Source of the DNA: Narthecium ossifragum
Lineage: Eukaryota; Streptophyta; Magnoliopsida; Dioscoreales; Nartheciaceae
Assembly: GCA_963920575.1 (NCBI GenBank)
Contig: OY986972.1
Location: 18,332,502-18,396,501 of the forward strand
Length of the DNA: 64,000 nt
Direction: 5' to 3'
In this document: positions 33,840 through 45,450 of the stretch, piece after piece
Position numbering within the stretch: the first letter of the stretch is position 1
Layout: each line of letters starts with the position of its first letter
Notes under the pieces: model-generated
The model's input: the letters and a program-made list of their open reading frames with translations, nothing else
Told to the model about the DNA's origin: nothing
The model's database searches: none
Made by a program: the position numbers and the translations under genes

Positions 33840-35608
33840 ATAACACACCTGTAGAAATCATCGGTTGCTCCTCCGACACACCCCCACACTTCTGTTTCCT
33901 TTGAGTATTAGAATTTTGATCCTCATATACAACCATGGCAAAGGTTTCATCACCATCCTCGTCAACCTCCGACATGCCATCAATAGTCTCCTCCAGTCGG
34001 AAGGCTGGCAAGCTTCTATCCAGGGCCCTCTCCATTAGAGAGACACCTTCCTCATGTCTCTTATCTAACTCTTCAGCAGGAATAAGAACCGGGTCATTCA
34101 CAGCATTCAACTTAGGCTTCACAACTGGATTAACCCATCTTGGCCAAGATTTGACCACCCAACTCGATTGGCCCACAAGAGAAGGCTCAACACAAGCCCC
34201 CACCAGCTTGGGCTGCACCCAAACAGGCTGGCCCAATATCAACGGCCCACTTGAAGGCAGCTCCACTGGATCGCCGCCATGAGGCATAATCAACTGGTGA
34301 TTGCCCTTAAAAGACCCCTGCGGCTGCCCTAAGTGATGCTCTCCTCCATCGATAGCCCTAGCTGCCAGTCCCAGTCCACCGCCCTTGTCTCCCTTGCCGA
34401 TGTCATGATCGCCATCAACTCGCCTGGCACCACCAACCATGGCCATTGGCGCTTTGCCATCCGATGCACCACCTTTTAAGCGCCATAAATGCCATTCGTC
34501 CTCGGTGCGCCACATGGAGTACCCTGTCCGAAAAAACCTTTCCCCTGTCTGACAGTTGTGCCTTCTTGTAGCCGATTGCTCGGCAGGCCAAATTTATTCC
34601 GGCGAGCAACATGTCATTCCCCTATGGCAGCCGCTACGACCATCGGAGCCATGGCATCTACCATCTCACAAGGTACGCCATCTTCCGCTACTGGTATCAT
34701 TTCCTCCTCCCGGACTACCCCTTCATTCTTGTCATAAGCCGGTGCCGTCACCGTTGGTTTTATAGTAGCTTCCTTCTTCACCAAGTAGGCGCTCACATTG
34801 TGTCGAATACACGCACACCTTGTACACAGAGTGATATGTTCATATATGAATGGAACATATCTGGGTCCCTTACAGCTATTCACCGTGATTCCTAACTTGA
34901 TTGGTTTGTTCAAATCAACCTCCACCGTTGCCCTGGCAAATTTCCCCCTTGCAGCATCCGCTGTGATTATATCCACTTCCAACGAAACTCCAATGGAGGC
35001 TACAATTCTCAGCATCACCTCCCTATTGACCTTCTCAATCGGGAGTTTAGGTATTCTAACTTGAACAGGGGCCTTGGTAAAATCCGATGCTTCGGGGTTG
35101 AAATCCTCCTCCTACTTGATGAGAGACAGCATGAGCCCATTAACTGACCAAAGTCTTCCTGAGAGAACATAGAGCATATTAAGCTCATTCGAGAACTTAA
35201 AAACAAATATACCCCCAGCCATGTCAATGACATTGAAGCTTGCCGAGGTCCCCGAAAGGAGTGAGAGCTTAAATTTCAATGTTTCCAAATGCACACGCCC
35301 ACTCAAGAACTTGCAAAACAAGGAAATTCCCATCCTTTACACACTCTATCCATCAGATCATCATCCAAGAAAACTTTATCAGCATATAGAGGACCAATCC
35401 TTGCCCTCTCTGTTGGTGTCACAATTCTGGCCTTTGGCTTCAACTTGGCAGCAACAGTTGCATATGATTTCTTAATTTCGTTGGCAGGTTGGAAGCCTCA
35501 TGCCACAGTAGGAGGTCTCCCAAACTCAGACAGCCGATCCTCCTCCTCCGGCGATGAAGTAGCGGAGCTTCCCCCATTCACCCCAGACGTAAGCTTAGCT
35601 TCAGACAT
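33840..35608 (-). pseudogene. L1 LINE ORF1 (DUF4283 / CCHC-like gag)
   Basis: The minus-strand ATG at 35608 begins MSEAKLTSGVNGGSS, downstream of an A-rich stretch. A DUF4283-like domain follows (GIFVFKFSNELNMLYVLSGR, then FTKAPVQVRIPKLPIE and MLRIVASIGVSLEVD). Next is ARGKFARATVEVDLNKP and a decayed zinc knuckle, ITLCTRCACIRHN, in place of the usual CxxCxxxGHxxxxC. The C-terminal half (33850-34515) is a hydrophilic tail. Two in-frame stops and frame changes interrupt it. The last codons GTG TTA TGA overlap the ORF2 start ATG ATG at the point of LTR insertion. ORF1 binds RNA in related elements. That role is inferred from the family. Confidence 0.88.
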
Positions 35609-35645
35609 TTTTTTCAAACTTCAGCTAATACATCAAGAATAAAGT

Positions 35646-35920
35646 TTTGTGCACATGCCGACGTGACACATGTATTACACATGTCACGATCGGTAGTCAA
35701 AGTACCGATTCTTTCATCTATCCTATCGGTAGCCCACTACCGATTGGATAGATGAAAGAATCGATAGTGGGATACCGATTGAATGTATCGGTAGCCCACT
35801 ATCGATAGCTTCATCTATCCCATCGGTAGCCTACTACCGATGGGATAGATGAAAGAATCGGTACTTCGATTACCGATCGTGGCATGTGTAATACACATGC
35901 TACATCGGCATGTGTACAAA
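35646..35920. mobile_element. Foldback MITE, 275 bp
   Basis: The left arm begins TTTGTGCACATGCCGACG and the right arm ends CGGCATGTGTACAAA. About 90 bp on each side are complementary (TACCGATTCTTTCATCTATC against GATAGATGAAAGAATCGGTA). The centre holds further inverted units with CGGTAGCCCACTACCGAT. It lies just upstream of the L1 5' end. Confidence 0.85.
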
Positions 35921-36001
35921 TGAGATATATGAAAGAATCGATATTTTGACTACCAATCGCGGCATGTGTAATACACATGCCACATCAACATGTGCACAAA
36001 T
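35921..36001. repeat. Extra single arm of the foldback MITE
   Basis: ATATGAAAGAATCGATATTT to CATGTGCACAAA repeats the right arm of the MITE a third time, in direct orientation. Confidence 0.8.
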
Positions 36002-36339
36002 CAGTGCTCATACGCCAAAGAAGTCACAAAAGCTTCAAGTTGTAGTGAACCCACCTAGTCACTATATAGTTAGCACTTCGTCATGGACTCTCTCAATCCA
36101 TCTTTACATGTGTACCAGCAGATACCATTCCAGCTTATTAGTACTCTATAAGGAATCCATGTAATCTGTGTATAGTCAGTTAGCTTACTAAAGTTGATAG
36201 CTTTGTTTCTTTATATAACTTTGTATTCTCTTTTTTTAATAGAATCAATACAACCGACATCTCTAATCTAAAGTGAGAATTCACACAGTCAGTTCTTATC
36301 GTGTTTTCTACACACACTGCCATTTTTTTTAAAGAAAAA
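36002..36339. other. Possible solo copia LTR, otherwise unassigned
   Basis: The stretch has a TTATATAACTTTGTATTC promoter-like string and a TTTAATAGAATCAATAC end reminiscent of short copia LTRs. Neither termini nor a target duplication could be set. Confidence 0.25.
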
Positions 36340-36866
36340 AATTAGTTTAGCGGCTTTAGAGGACAAATGTGCAAACAAGCTATGTCTATTAGGCTAAATT
36401 TCATCTTTGATACTTGTCAAATATGTGAGTTACCAATTAAGTACCTGAGCTTTTTTATTTACAAAATTAGTATCTCAAGTATCAATACCATAATAATTTG
36501 ATCGGAAGCTCGAATGGCATCAAAATTCTAACGAAAAACTGATCACGTGACTTACACTTGACCAGTGTTAGTTAACCCTCACACCGTCTCTTTCACCGGG
36601 TTTAGGGTTTTTACAGCAGCTTTCACCGTCTCTTTCACCGGGGGACCACCTGACCTGAAGTTTCATTTAACTCACTCAGCTACGAAATCTACTACGAATT
36701 AAACCCTTGATGTCTCCGATTACTGGGGTTTGGGCACCATGTTTAGGGTCCAGACAAAGTTGCCATTTTTAAAAGGGTAGGCCCAACGGGATCTTTTGGT
36801 TTGTTTGGTTGTTGAACGTCCCTTTTTTCATTGTTTAAGGCATGAAAGTCCCTTTCTCAATTGTTT
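36340..36866 (+). mobile_element. 5' terminal region of the MULE, left of the gypsy insertion
   Basis: This noncoding DNA (TTGATACTTGTCAAATATGT, ACCGTCTCTTTCACCGGG twice at 36583-36641, GGGTTTGGGCACCATGTTTA) ends at TTGTTT. There the 12.9-kb gypsy element begins. The sequence resuming at 49815 leads into the MULE transposase, so by continuity across the TGTTT duplication this is its upstream region. The exact MULE terminus is not identified. Confidence 0.55.
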
Positions 36867-37967
36867 TGTCACTCGCCAACCCAAAAAACCCATCCAGATC
36901 GAGACGTGAGCAACCTAAACATGTTTACATCATCAATTGACGCACAAGTATGTAACTGCTATGAATTTAAACAATTTAGTTCTCAAGTTCATAACAAATT
37001 TCGGCATAATCCCCTTTATAATTATAGCACAAGAAATCTATACATTTTACAATTTTACAATTTCAACATCATCACATCACTCAACATCTACATTAAAGAA
37101 TATTACAATATTTCTCAAATAGAACTGAATTAATAATCATACAATTATCTTCTTGGATGCATCTGATTATACATCAATTCGTACATCATTAATTAAAACT
37201 ATAAATTAACTGTAGAAGAACTCCTCGAATCTCCAAGTCCTCGATCACCTCGAAATATCGCGTCATCTTCTAGAAGAACACCTGAAAGAAGGAACTGCAT
37301 CGACCTGCATCACCAATGCAGCCCAGGTAGGGTGAGCAACAATACCCAGTAGAGTTCTACTCTACGTCGCACAGTTAGGAAGGGAAACTGCAACTGTATC
37401 GTTCTCCGCCTAAGTGTAAGGTATGTCAAGGGGCCCCATAATCCCGTCGATTCCCGAGGGCTCCTGTCCAGGTCCTGCCCTCACCCAAGAACAAACGAGA
37501 GGAAACAAAGACTACGGGCTCCTGTCCAGTTACCGCCCTGTCCAGTTGTACCATCTCTCACGGAACACACAAGTCAAGGACATCGACATCCATCCTTAGC
37601 ACTTGGCCTTGGAGACCCAACACGACCTCTATACCTCAAGTACAAGAGTAATGCATAATCGACTATAACAATAACCTCAAATGTTAGAAATATGATCATT
37701 CGGTGACAATAACGTCCTAATTCTCAACTAACCAAACCCCGGTCCTAGGGCTAGATCCGGGCTACCCGAGAACCGCAGATCGGCGATCAAATCCATCGCC
37801 TACAACCTAGCCTTAATGCTTCTAATGCAAACAAATGCATACAATGCTCACGCGCACATTTAATAGATCATGACATGCAACAGTATGTCATATATCATAC
37901 AGGGCTAGGCATAGCCTCAAGCTTGCCAGAGGGTAAACATAGCAATGATCCAAAGCAATAAGGATTT
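36867..37967 (-). mobile_element. Gypsy element, 3' LTR remnant (outer end)
   Basis: It starts TGTCACTCGCCAACCC and matches 46926-48010 closely (for example GGAACTGCATCGACC and CAATAAGGAT). Upstream TGTTT (36862-36866) equals the TGTTT at 49810-49814 beyond the other LTR, so this is the outer edge of one 12.9-kb insertion (36867-49809). Its remaining 1.8 kb are missing. Sequence of opposite orientation follows at 37968. Confidence 0.85.
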
Positions 37968-38807
37968 ATCTTGATGGCTGACTGTTGTTGATTTAATTTG
38001 TTTTACACGCTTTGGTCTTGCTCCAGTATGAATATTAGTTGATTGTCGTTTCTTTTGAGTCGGAGACAGTTTATGGAGACAAATTTCCTTATTGGTTTTC
38101 ATTCAATCGGATGTTTTTGCCGAGATTTTAGAGGAGAGTTAATATTTCTGGCTCTTTATTATGAATACAGTGATTTATTTGGGAAGTAATTGTATTCTTG
38201 AATCGAGCTAGATTTTTCATAGTTCTATACTCGGATTTGTTTGGATGTTTGTTATGTTCTATGTATGATCTGTTTGCTGTGTGCGGGTTCGCCCGATTGG
38301 TTGTTGTCTTTTGTTTTGTGGCCGTAGCCGTAGGAGGTAGGCGTTTGTTCTTGTGATGTGCCTAAGGGTCTTGAGATGCGTGACCGTCCGGGCTAGTGTG
38401 TTTTTGGTGAACGTGTAGTCGGACCCTTAGTGGAATGTGAGGGCATAGGATTGGGTGAGTGTCGGTCTTCTACTTGGGGTGCCAGTCACTGGTACACTAC
38501 CTTTGAGATTGCCTGTTGGTTCGCGAGGCGTTGGTTGCTAGTTCGCGTGTTCCCGGGAGTCTGAGGTAGTGGTACGGGGCTGGACCGATAAGTGTGACCA
38601 CATGCCAGTCTAGCCAGACTATCATGTTGATTGTGATAATAATCCGCATCAGACGTTTCCACTGTAGAGTTGAACAGAGGGGACACCTGTCGGGACTGGG
38701 GCCCGAGTATGATTGGTGTGTCGAGGATGCGAGCTTGACTTTGGTGATTTCCGTTTTTCGTGCTCGAGTCGAATTTCGGGGACGAAATTCCCTTAAGGAG
38801 GGAAGGT
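37968..38807 (+). mobile_element. 3' interior of a plus-strand chromovirus-like element
   Basis: Noncoding sequence leads into GAATTTCGGGGACGAAATTC and a purine tract AAGGAGGGAAGG (38795-38806) right before an LTR. This is the standard 3' end of Del/Tekay-type gypsy elements. No integrase or chromodomain is left. Confidence 0.75.
38795..38806 (+). promoter_or_regulatory. Polypurine tract
   Basis: AAGGAGGGAAGG, two bases or fewer from the LTR start TGTAAGGGCC, where plus-strand DNA synthesis is primed in gypsy elements. Confidence 0.75.
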
Positions 38808-39649
38808 TGTAAGGGCCTAAGTATAAATTCTGGGCTTTTATGTAAATCGGAGGGCTTGTGGCGTAATTTCCAGTTTTTCGGGGGGGGGGGGGGGGTTTTA
38901 TGCAAAAACCACCCCAATCCTTCTAGAAAGCTCGAGACTTCTCCTTCGTTTCTTCTTTCTTCGGCTGCCATCTCGAGAGAGAGAGAGAGAGAGAGAGGGA
39001 GTGAGATCGAGAGAGAGAGGGAGTGAGATTGAGAGGGTGAAGGAGGAGATCGCCGGCGCCGGAGCTAAAAAGGGCGAGATCGGCAGCGAGGAAGAGAGAT
39101 CGGCGCCGGAGAAGGAAGAAGGAAGGGAGGAAGAACCAGGAGGAGCGGTGGAGCTCGTTGTGGAGTGAAGATCCAGTGGGTCTCCGCCGAATTTCTTCCC
39201 GATCTCGACTGAGGTAGGCTTCTAGCTCTTTTCCCCCTTTGTTTTCGCGGTTTTCATGGGTTTCCTCGGAGTTTTTGGTGAGGGCTGGGGGTTTTGACGG
39301 TTCTCCGGCGATGGGTCGCCAGAGACGACGTCGGAGTTGACGCCACTCCTCTTCCCGGCGACTGCAGCGTCGGGAAAGGGTGCAGGTGAACCCCGACGCC
39401 GTCCCCTGTCCCTGGGGTTTTTCTTTCCCAAGTTGGCAGCCCTGTTTCCTCTCCCGGCCATGGATTCCGGTGAGGATTCCGGCCAGCCCTTCTCTAGTCG
39501 TGGCTGCCGACCTCTTGGGGGAACCTTGCTAGGGACATCGATGACTTCCCTTCTTCTCCCCTGGTGCTTCTCCTCGGTGCTTGAGCACCCTGTTTGGAGA
39601 TCTGACGGAGCTCCGGCGTGAGCTCCGGTGATCCTTGGGGAGGAAGGCT

Positions 39650-39800
39650 GAGCGGTGTGCGGTGTGCGGTGTGCGGTGTGCGCTGAGCGCTGTGCGCTGT
39701 GCGCTGTGCGCGGCGTCGCGCTGTGCACGGTGTCTGCTTGGTGCACTGGCCAGTGCCCTGTGCACGAGTCAGTGCCCTGTGCATGGGACAGTGCCTTGTG
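39650..39800. repeat. GTGCG/GTGCCCTGTGCA minisatellite
   Basis: The 7-bp unit GTGTGCG and then the longer unit 'CAGTGCCCTGTGCA' repeat in tandem. Open frames here (alternating CAV/CAL strings) are artefacts. Confidence 0.8.
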
Positions 39801-40448
39801 CACACAACAGCGCCCTGTTAGCTGTTTGCTAACGTGCCGCTAAGCCTCTGACGCCCGTTTATGTCGTTTTTCGTGCCGCTTTGATCGGCTTTTTCGTGAT
39901 CGATCTAATGCTAGTAGTACTAATTTACGTATGGCTCTAATGGATTGTAATATCGATTATTGTGTTTTAGGCGATCGATTGAGCGGTGGTAAGAGGTCGG
40001 AGCAGGACGTGGATTCCCGGACTTAGAGAGTTCGCTTGGATTTCTTCCTTGAGGTAGGAGTTACCTCCTAGGAGTGATGTGCTTGTATGCTATATGATTG
40101 TGGTGATGCCTTGATATATGTTTGTATGTGTTATTTAATCTTGTGTGTATGTGCGATGCTATGCTGTGATGTTTCTTTGTATTGTATGATTATATGATGA
40201 TTGTTATTGGCTTTATTGCTATGTTCTTGTCTTGTGCATACATGATAGGATTGGGATTATGATTGGGTCTAGTCAGGTCCTGTAGCTAAACTGGTCAGAG
40301 TATAGGGAGTCTAGGGATTTAGTGATGACTTGATCTGATTAAAGACCTGATTAGAGGATTTGATTTGATTAAAGAGCTGATATGAGGACTTTGATCTGAT
40401 TAAATATCTGATTGGAGGATATGGCTTGAGGATGTGATCTGATTGAGG

Positions 40449-40740
40449 ATGTGTTGTCTATACTAGTGTACTGAGGCCTGTATAGAGTCTATAGGGGTCT
40501 GGGCGAGCATTGACGGCCGGACGCGGCGACTGTGCGTGTAAGACTTACCCAGATTAGCCAGACCATATTAGGATCAGTAAACTAGTATAGGATGTTGTAC
40601 CTATACTAGTATACTGGGGCTGGGTATAGAGTCTATAGGGGTATGGGCGAGCATTGACGGCCGGACGCGGCGACTGTGCGTGTAAGACTTTCCCATACTA
40701 GCCAGACCATACTTGGGCAGTATACTAGGATAGGTGGGTG
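40449..40740. repeat. About 150-bp tandem duplication in LTR
   Basis: Two units share the block 'GGGCGAGCATTGACGGCCGG' plus 'ACGCGGCGACTGTGCGTGTA' without change, and both contain TAGAGTCTATAGGGG and TAGCCAGACCATA. Confidence 0.9.
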
Positions 40741-41189
40741 TACACCAGTGTCTTAGTTGGTGACTCCTACTGGGCTTTAGAGCTCATTCGTGTTAGGTTT
40801 TGGTTTTTGTGCAGGAGGACCTATGGGTAGGCCAGAGACCAGTGCAGGCCATGGAGGTCCTGTCTCAGGATGAGGAGTCACTTTATCATTATGTCTATTT
40901 TCTTATGTTTGATAAAGCATGTATATGTTGGAAATGAAAGAATTATGTATTATCAATTTCAGACTGAATTATCATGTATATTAATTGAATTGATATGGGC
41001 GTATGTGCCCTACATGTGGTGAATGATTGTAAAGAAAAAAAAAAGATTGTGATTAAATGCTTAGAATGTGTATATAAATTATCTGTTGAAAGGTTGTAAT
41101 AGTGATCTCACGTGCCGTGCCCAATGGTCATGCCTAAATTTTGATTAATCTTTGGGATATTTTATAATTAATTGGGGCGGGGCGTGACA

Positions 41190-41719
41190 GTTGGGTCGGA
41201 AACAACAAAGCAAAAACAAGCACACCTGCACAAGACAAAAAAAGGTTAGGAAGCTCACAACCCGAGCAACCACACAAGGCACTGGGCATCAATGCCCACA
41301 ACACAAACCACCGGGCACCAACGCCCGCAACAACCACACAAGACAGAGAAACACCTCGGGGTGAGAACCACTTGGGACAAACTGCACATGCGCCTCCAGC
41401 GCTCCCAAGTTACCCCTACAACACCTCTGCACCTCAAAGGGCTAACTCTGACAGAACCGTCATGTCTCTCGAAACTGGTCTCTCCTGCCAATCATCTGAA
41501 TTGACTGCTCTCTTGTGCATTATATCTGGCCCAAGCTCGAATCATCACGTCTGATGATGCCAAACGAAACTTAAAAACGTCTCATCAACAACTCTGCTGC
41601 CAAAACTGACTAAATCTCTGCGTTGTATCATCCGGAAGGACACCCTGTCGCCAACGTGTGTCCCCAACAGTCATTGCCTCTGAGTTGTCAAAAATCTTTG
41701 CCTGATCAATGATAAGACT
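41190..41719 (-). mobile_element. Gypsy element, 3' interior, noncoding
   Basis: By position this lies downstream of the decayed pol of 43229-46910 in the minus-strand gypsy element. No domain is recognised in any frame. Confidence 0.4.
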
Positions 41720-43228
41720 TGAAAAGTGCACAAAACACCCTTGTAATTTGGCTTTGTTGGTCTCCGACCAATGCTTCACTAACTATTTTTATCCCATTTC
41801 AGGTATAACAAACCCTATTATGAGTTAAATCAACTTTGGAGCTAAAAGAAGCGTATTCGGGCAATTCTGGCATGAAGGATCGATCTTCCTCTATTGAAGG
41901 GATCAATCCTACTTGACCAGCAACTGGACAAAGAACAAGCATAAAGGGATCGATCTTCTTTCAAAGCAAGGATCGATCCTCCACGGGACGTAGCATAACA
42001 ACAATTGAAAGATCAATCCTACTCAACTAGAAGGATCGATCCTTCACGAGGCATCACCAGTAATTGAAGATAGTAGGATCGATCTTCCTCCTTGGAAGGA
42101 TCGATCCTTTGTCGCCAGAAAGGAAGATCAACGGCTCAGATTTAATCCGTGGGAGGATGTTTTTCTAGGCTATAAATAGTCAGTTTTTAGGGATTTTTGG
42201 GGGCCTTTCCTGGACCTTTTTGGGGGAGAGTTTTCATGTCCTTCTTTTGAACTTTTCTTGGAAGATTCTTTGGAGGAGATCCATGGCGGAAGGAGATCAT
42301 CGACTTTCACCTATGGATCGACCCCTAAAGACGAGTAGCTAAAACCCTAGCCATGGGATTCTTTTGATGTAACTAGGGTTTCTATTAGGGATTTCTTAGA
42401 TCTAGGGCTTGTATATATTATTGATTGGCTTATATGGATTGATTTCTATTTCTTTTATACCTTGGTATCGATTTCTTGCTGGATGTATGGATTGTTCTCG
42501 TTTGCACTTGATTCCGGAGCTTGTGTATGTTAGGGCTTGGATTGGATTCATCTAATTAGGAGTACCATGCTAGTCCCATGGTATCTCGGATGAAATCTTC
42601 TTCGTGATTAGGGATTGTATAGTGCTAGAACCACTATAATAGTGCCAGAACCATTACGTTCTATCTCTAATCCTTCATATATCCTACCTTTTTAGATTTG
42701 GCCATCAAGATGCTAAACATATCTTGATCTTACACCTAAATCCATATCCGTACTACTACTTACGATGAATTCATCCTGATAAGAGGATTCATTAGCAGTG
42801 AACGTAACTAATTATTCGGTCACTGATTCTTTAGGTAATTGTTCTTGCCAATAAGGAATCCTAACCAGAACTTATTGGGTGATAAGGAGAACTAGCCATT
42901 CACTTATCAACTATTAGGAAAGCCATTCATCATGATTAATGTGCCCTAATCTTAGGAAGACATGGTAGAATCTTTGTTATTGATTAAGAATCCTGTGGTC
43001 TCTTCTCTCGTATTCATAAACCCTTTAGTATAAATTTAGTTTAATATCAACCCGTAATCTTTTCCCAACTCCTTGGTAGGAAATTTACTAAGCGTGCAAT
43101 CTCAATCACCTTTGTCCCTGTGGATTCGGCTCGGACTCTCCACTATCTACTAGTTCCTTAGTAGTTAAAGTAGAGCACCGGAAATTATAGTAATTTTGGT
43201 TAAACTTGCTAAGCCACGACACTTTTCA
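41720..43228 (+). mobile_element. Gypsy-like solo LTR (1509 bp) inside the gypsy interior
   Basis: Its termini TGAAAAGTGCAC and GACACTTTTCA form an inverted repeat. A TATAAATA box (42171-42178) gives plus orientation. GATCGATC palindromes occur at 41875-42115. The terminal third (TTTGTCCCTGTGGATTCGGC, 'AGTAGAGCACCGG') resembles the ends of Tat-like LTRs. Flanking 5-mers AGACT and AATTC do not match, so the target duplication has decayed or the flanks were rearranged. Confidence 0.65.
42171..42178 (+). promoter_or_regulatory. TATA box in LTR
   Basis: TATAAATA in the context TTCTAGGCTATAAATAGTC, about 450 bp from the LTR start. Confidence 0.5.
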
Positions 43229-45450
43229 AATTCTATCAATCAGCATAACTCTTCTGGCGACTCGGAGTCGTCAGAAGTCTTTAATCTGGTCTGCGCCAAC
43301 TCTCTAAACAAAAAATCGGATGACGGTATCAGGATCAGTGAACGAAATCCCTGCAAGGTCTGCCTAACATGTAGAAAGACGGCGTGAGAAGCCATACTCT
43401 GCCTCAAATGGTACAACGCCGGTGCTGAGCTATCAACTGCTTTAGCAGGCAAACCCCACTCTGGGTATGATCTTGTCACCTGAGACATCCGCATAATGAC
43501 ATGTGCTCCAAGCACGTCACAAAATATCTGAATGGTCTTCTCTGACCGTCTGTCCATCTTTGACATGAGATGTTGTGCTATAATCTGTACTCCTCAGTAT
43601 CCCAGAGATGAAGCCCGCCGTACCATGATGTCCTCTCTGAGACTAGAAAGGACTGCAACGGGGCTGCTATCTGTCGATACTCTGCCTCCACCTCCTAACA
43701 GGTGAGGTAAAGAGGAAAGAACTCTGCATCTGGTGTCGCCTATGCTAGCGACGAAGCCCTTGTTACTTCCTCATGCCTCTGGGATGAACATCATCAAGGA
43801 AAGAGTGAGCATCACATATGATGTCCTCGCGCAACTCTGAAATTGCTACTCGGCCTCTGGAGCACAATCAACTGTCTACTAATGCCGTCAAAAATCTCTG
43901 TAGGCCCGATGTTGTCGTCGCTCCACGTCGTTATGACTATGGCGCAGACTATCATAGTAGGGCTGCCTCGGCCTCCATCTCATCCGGTCTATGCTCTCTA
44001 CCAGACCCGACTGATCCTCTATGCGGAAAGAACTTTAGGAACACTGTCACCAACTGAAAAACTCCGAAGGTCATCGCCTCTGACCTGTGTAGCTCTCTCG
44101 TCTGCTCTGCACCGTCATGAGTCTCTGTCTAATCTATGCTAATCTCTCTAATGATTGTTTGATGACGTCTAGAATGGTGGGTGATGCCTCAACAACCTCT
44201 GTTGAGCAATCGGAAGAACGGTGCGAACTGGCATGCTATACCTCGAATAGCAGCGCATAAGTCTGGACTGATGATCGCTGAAGTAGGCGAACTCCGACAA
44301 AGGGACGTACTCCTCCCAGCTGCCTCCTGCAATCTGGTGATGACGTCCGCCATGGTGTGCTCCCACTCCCACTCCAACACTGGAAGGGGCTGTAATGGGT
44401 CTGTCGGATCCACAACACTGCTATCGAAGCACAGGCTGCTGTTTGCTGACGCTATCTAGCCCTCAATCACATGCTCGGTACCAACCGCAACACGGATCTC
44501 CATGAGCTTCGGATGTCTGCCCTGGGTCTCTATCACTCTGGCCGGGAGAGTAGGGGTGTTGCAACTACCAAAGGGAAAGTCATATGGAATCTGATCCTCA
44601 AAACCCGATCCAACTGACTATCTGCCTCTAATGAGTTGACGAATCCACTAAATCTCCTCTGGCTTCTCTAGCAGCTACTCATGGCTATCACCCTTAAAGG
44701 CACTGACGTAGTGACTTTAAGGTAAGGAGATTTGGCCTCTTGGTCACGCTGGTCAACGGTCCCGCAGTCCTGGAGATGCCTCTGCTAAATCTCGAATAAC
44801 GTCTTCGACCTCTGCCGTCGCATATCTACCTCGAGCTTAACTAGATCAACTAATTTGCCTGCTGTTGACACAATCTGTCCGCCGAATCCTACCACTGAAG
44901 GTCAAAACCTCACACTAGGAGCCAAATAACGCCTATGCTCCCTCGGTAGCAGTGATGCGAACCCCAAATGTCGCTCATGCTCCTCCTCAACGCGTCAGTT
45001 GACATGATGATGTTGACGAACGCCACTACAAACTGATCAGGATCCAGCATGGTCTAGAAAGCTGCTTTCGGGATGTCGCAATCCCGAACTCTCAGCTTGT
45101 GTGGTCGATGCGAATGTCTGACTCTGAAATGGTCGGTGAAACTCTCAGCTGCTAACACGTCATCAATGCACTGTAGCGGACACGTACTCGTCGCTGCAAC
45201 ACTGACTAGCTTCCTGAAGCCTGTGCATGTATGGAGGGAACCATCCACATGCAAACTCACAGCGCTCAAATCGCCTAGAGAAACCTCGACCTCAAACTCG
45301 GTGTCCCGCGAAGGCGACAAGCAAAAAGTTCCCCAGAAAAAACAGCTGCACAACCAAAACCACGAGGGAAAACCTACTCTCTCTAGCACCCTCAAAACAA
45401 AAGAGGGAGGAGTTCACCACAGACTGGTGAACAGCCCCAGCTCTTGACAA
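43229..45450 (-). pseudogene. Ty3/gypsy pol: RT, RNase H/linker, integrase (decayed)
   Basis: The minus strand retains recognisable blocks of a Del/Tekay-type polyprotein. RT has HKLRVRDCDIPKAAF (about 45060-45100) followed, after a deletion of the FG-YADD core, by DQFVVAFVNIIMSTDALRRS. The linker has LEADSQLDRVL (about 44600). The integrase N-part has LQPLPVLEWEWEH (about 44380-44410) and then, after another deletion, SWEEYVPLSEFAY (about 44300). A post-integrase segment has FSVGDS and NIGPTEIFDGI (about 43900-44060). Stops and frameshifts are abundant. The part from 43240 to 43800 is not recognised. The catalytic YIDD motif of RT is not seen. Confidence 0.85.

Larger units (their letters stand above)
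38808..41189 (+). mobile_element. Chromovirus-like 3' LTR (2382 bp)
   Basis: It starts TGTAAGGGCCTAAGT and ends GGGGCGGGGCGTGACA. It carries a run of 16 G at 38880-38895, (GA)n leader sequence at 38970-39030, a GTGCGCTGTGCGCT-type minisatellite (39650-39800), GATCTGATTAAAG repeats (40320-40440), a 150-bp tandem duplication (40449-40740), and a CCTACTGGGCTTTAGAGCTC core near 40768 that echoes the T1/T2 core. The target duplication partner is lost. It sits where the rest of the 3' LTR of the host gypsy element should be. Confidence 0.85.

Noticed and set aside
33763..34515. Single 250-codon minus-strand frame as a gene of its own
   Set aside because: It is the C-terminal tail of L1 ORF1 reading through into the inserted LTR. 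It was annotated as part of the L1.
39222..39843. Several overlapping open frames rich in Cys/Ala/Val or His/Thr
   Set aside because: They arise from the GTGCG minisatellite inside the chromovirus LTR.
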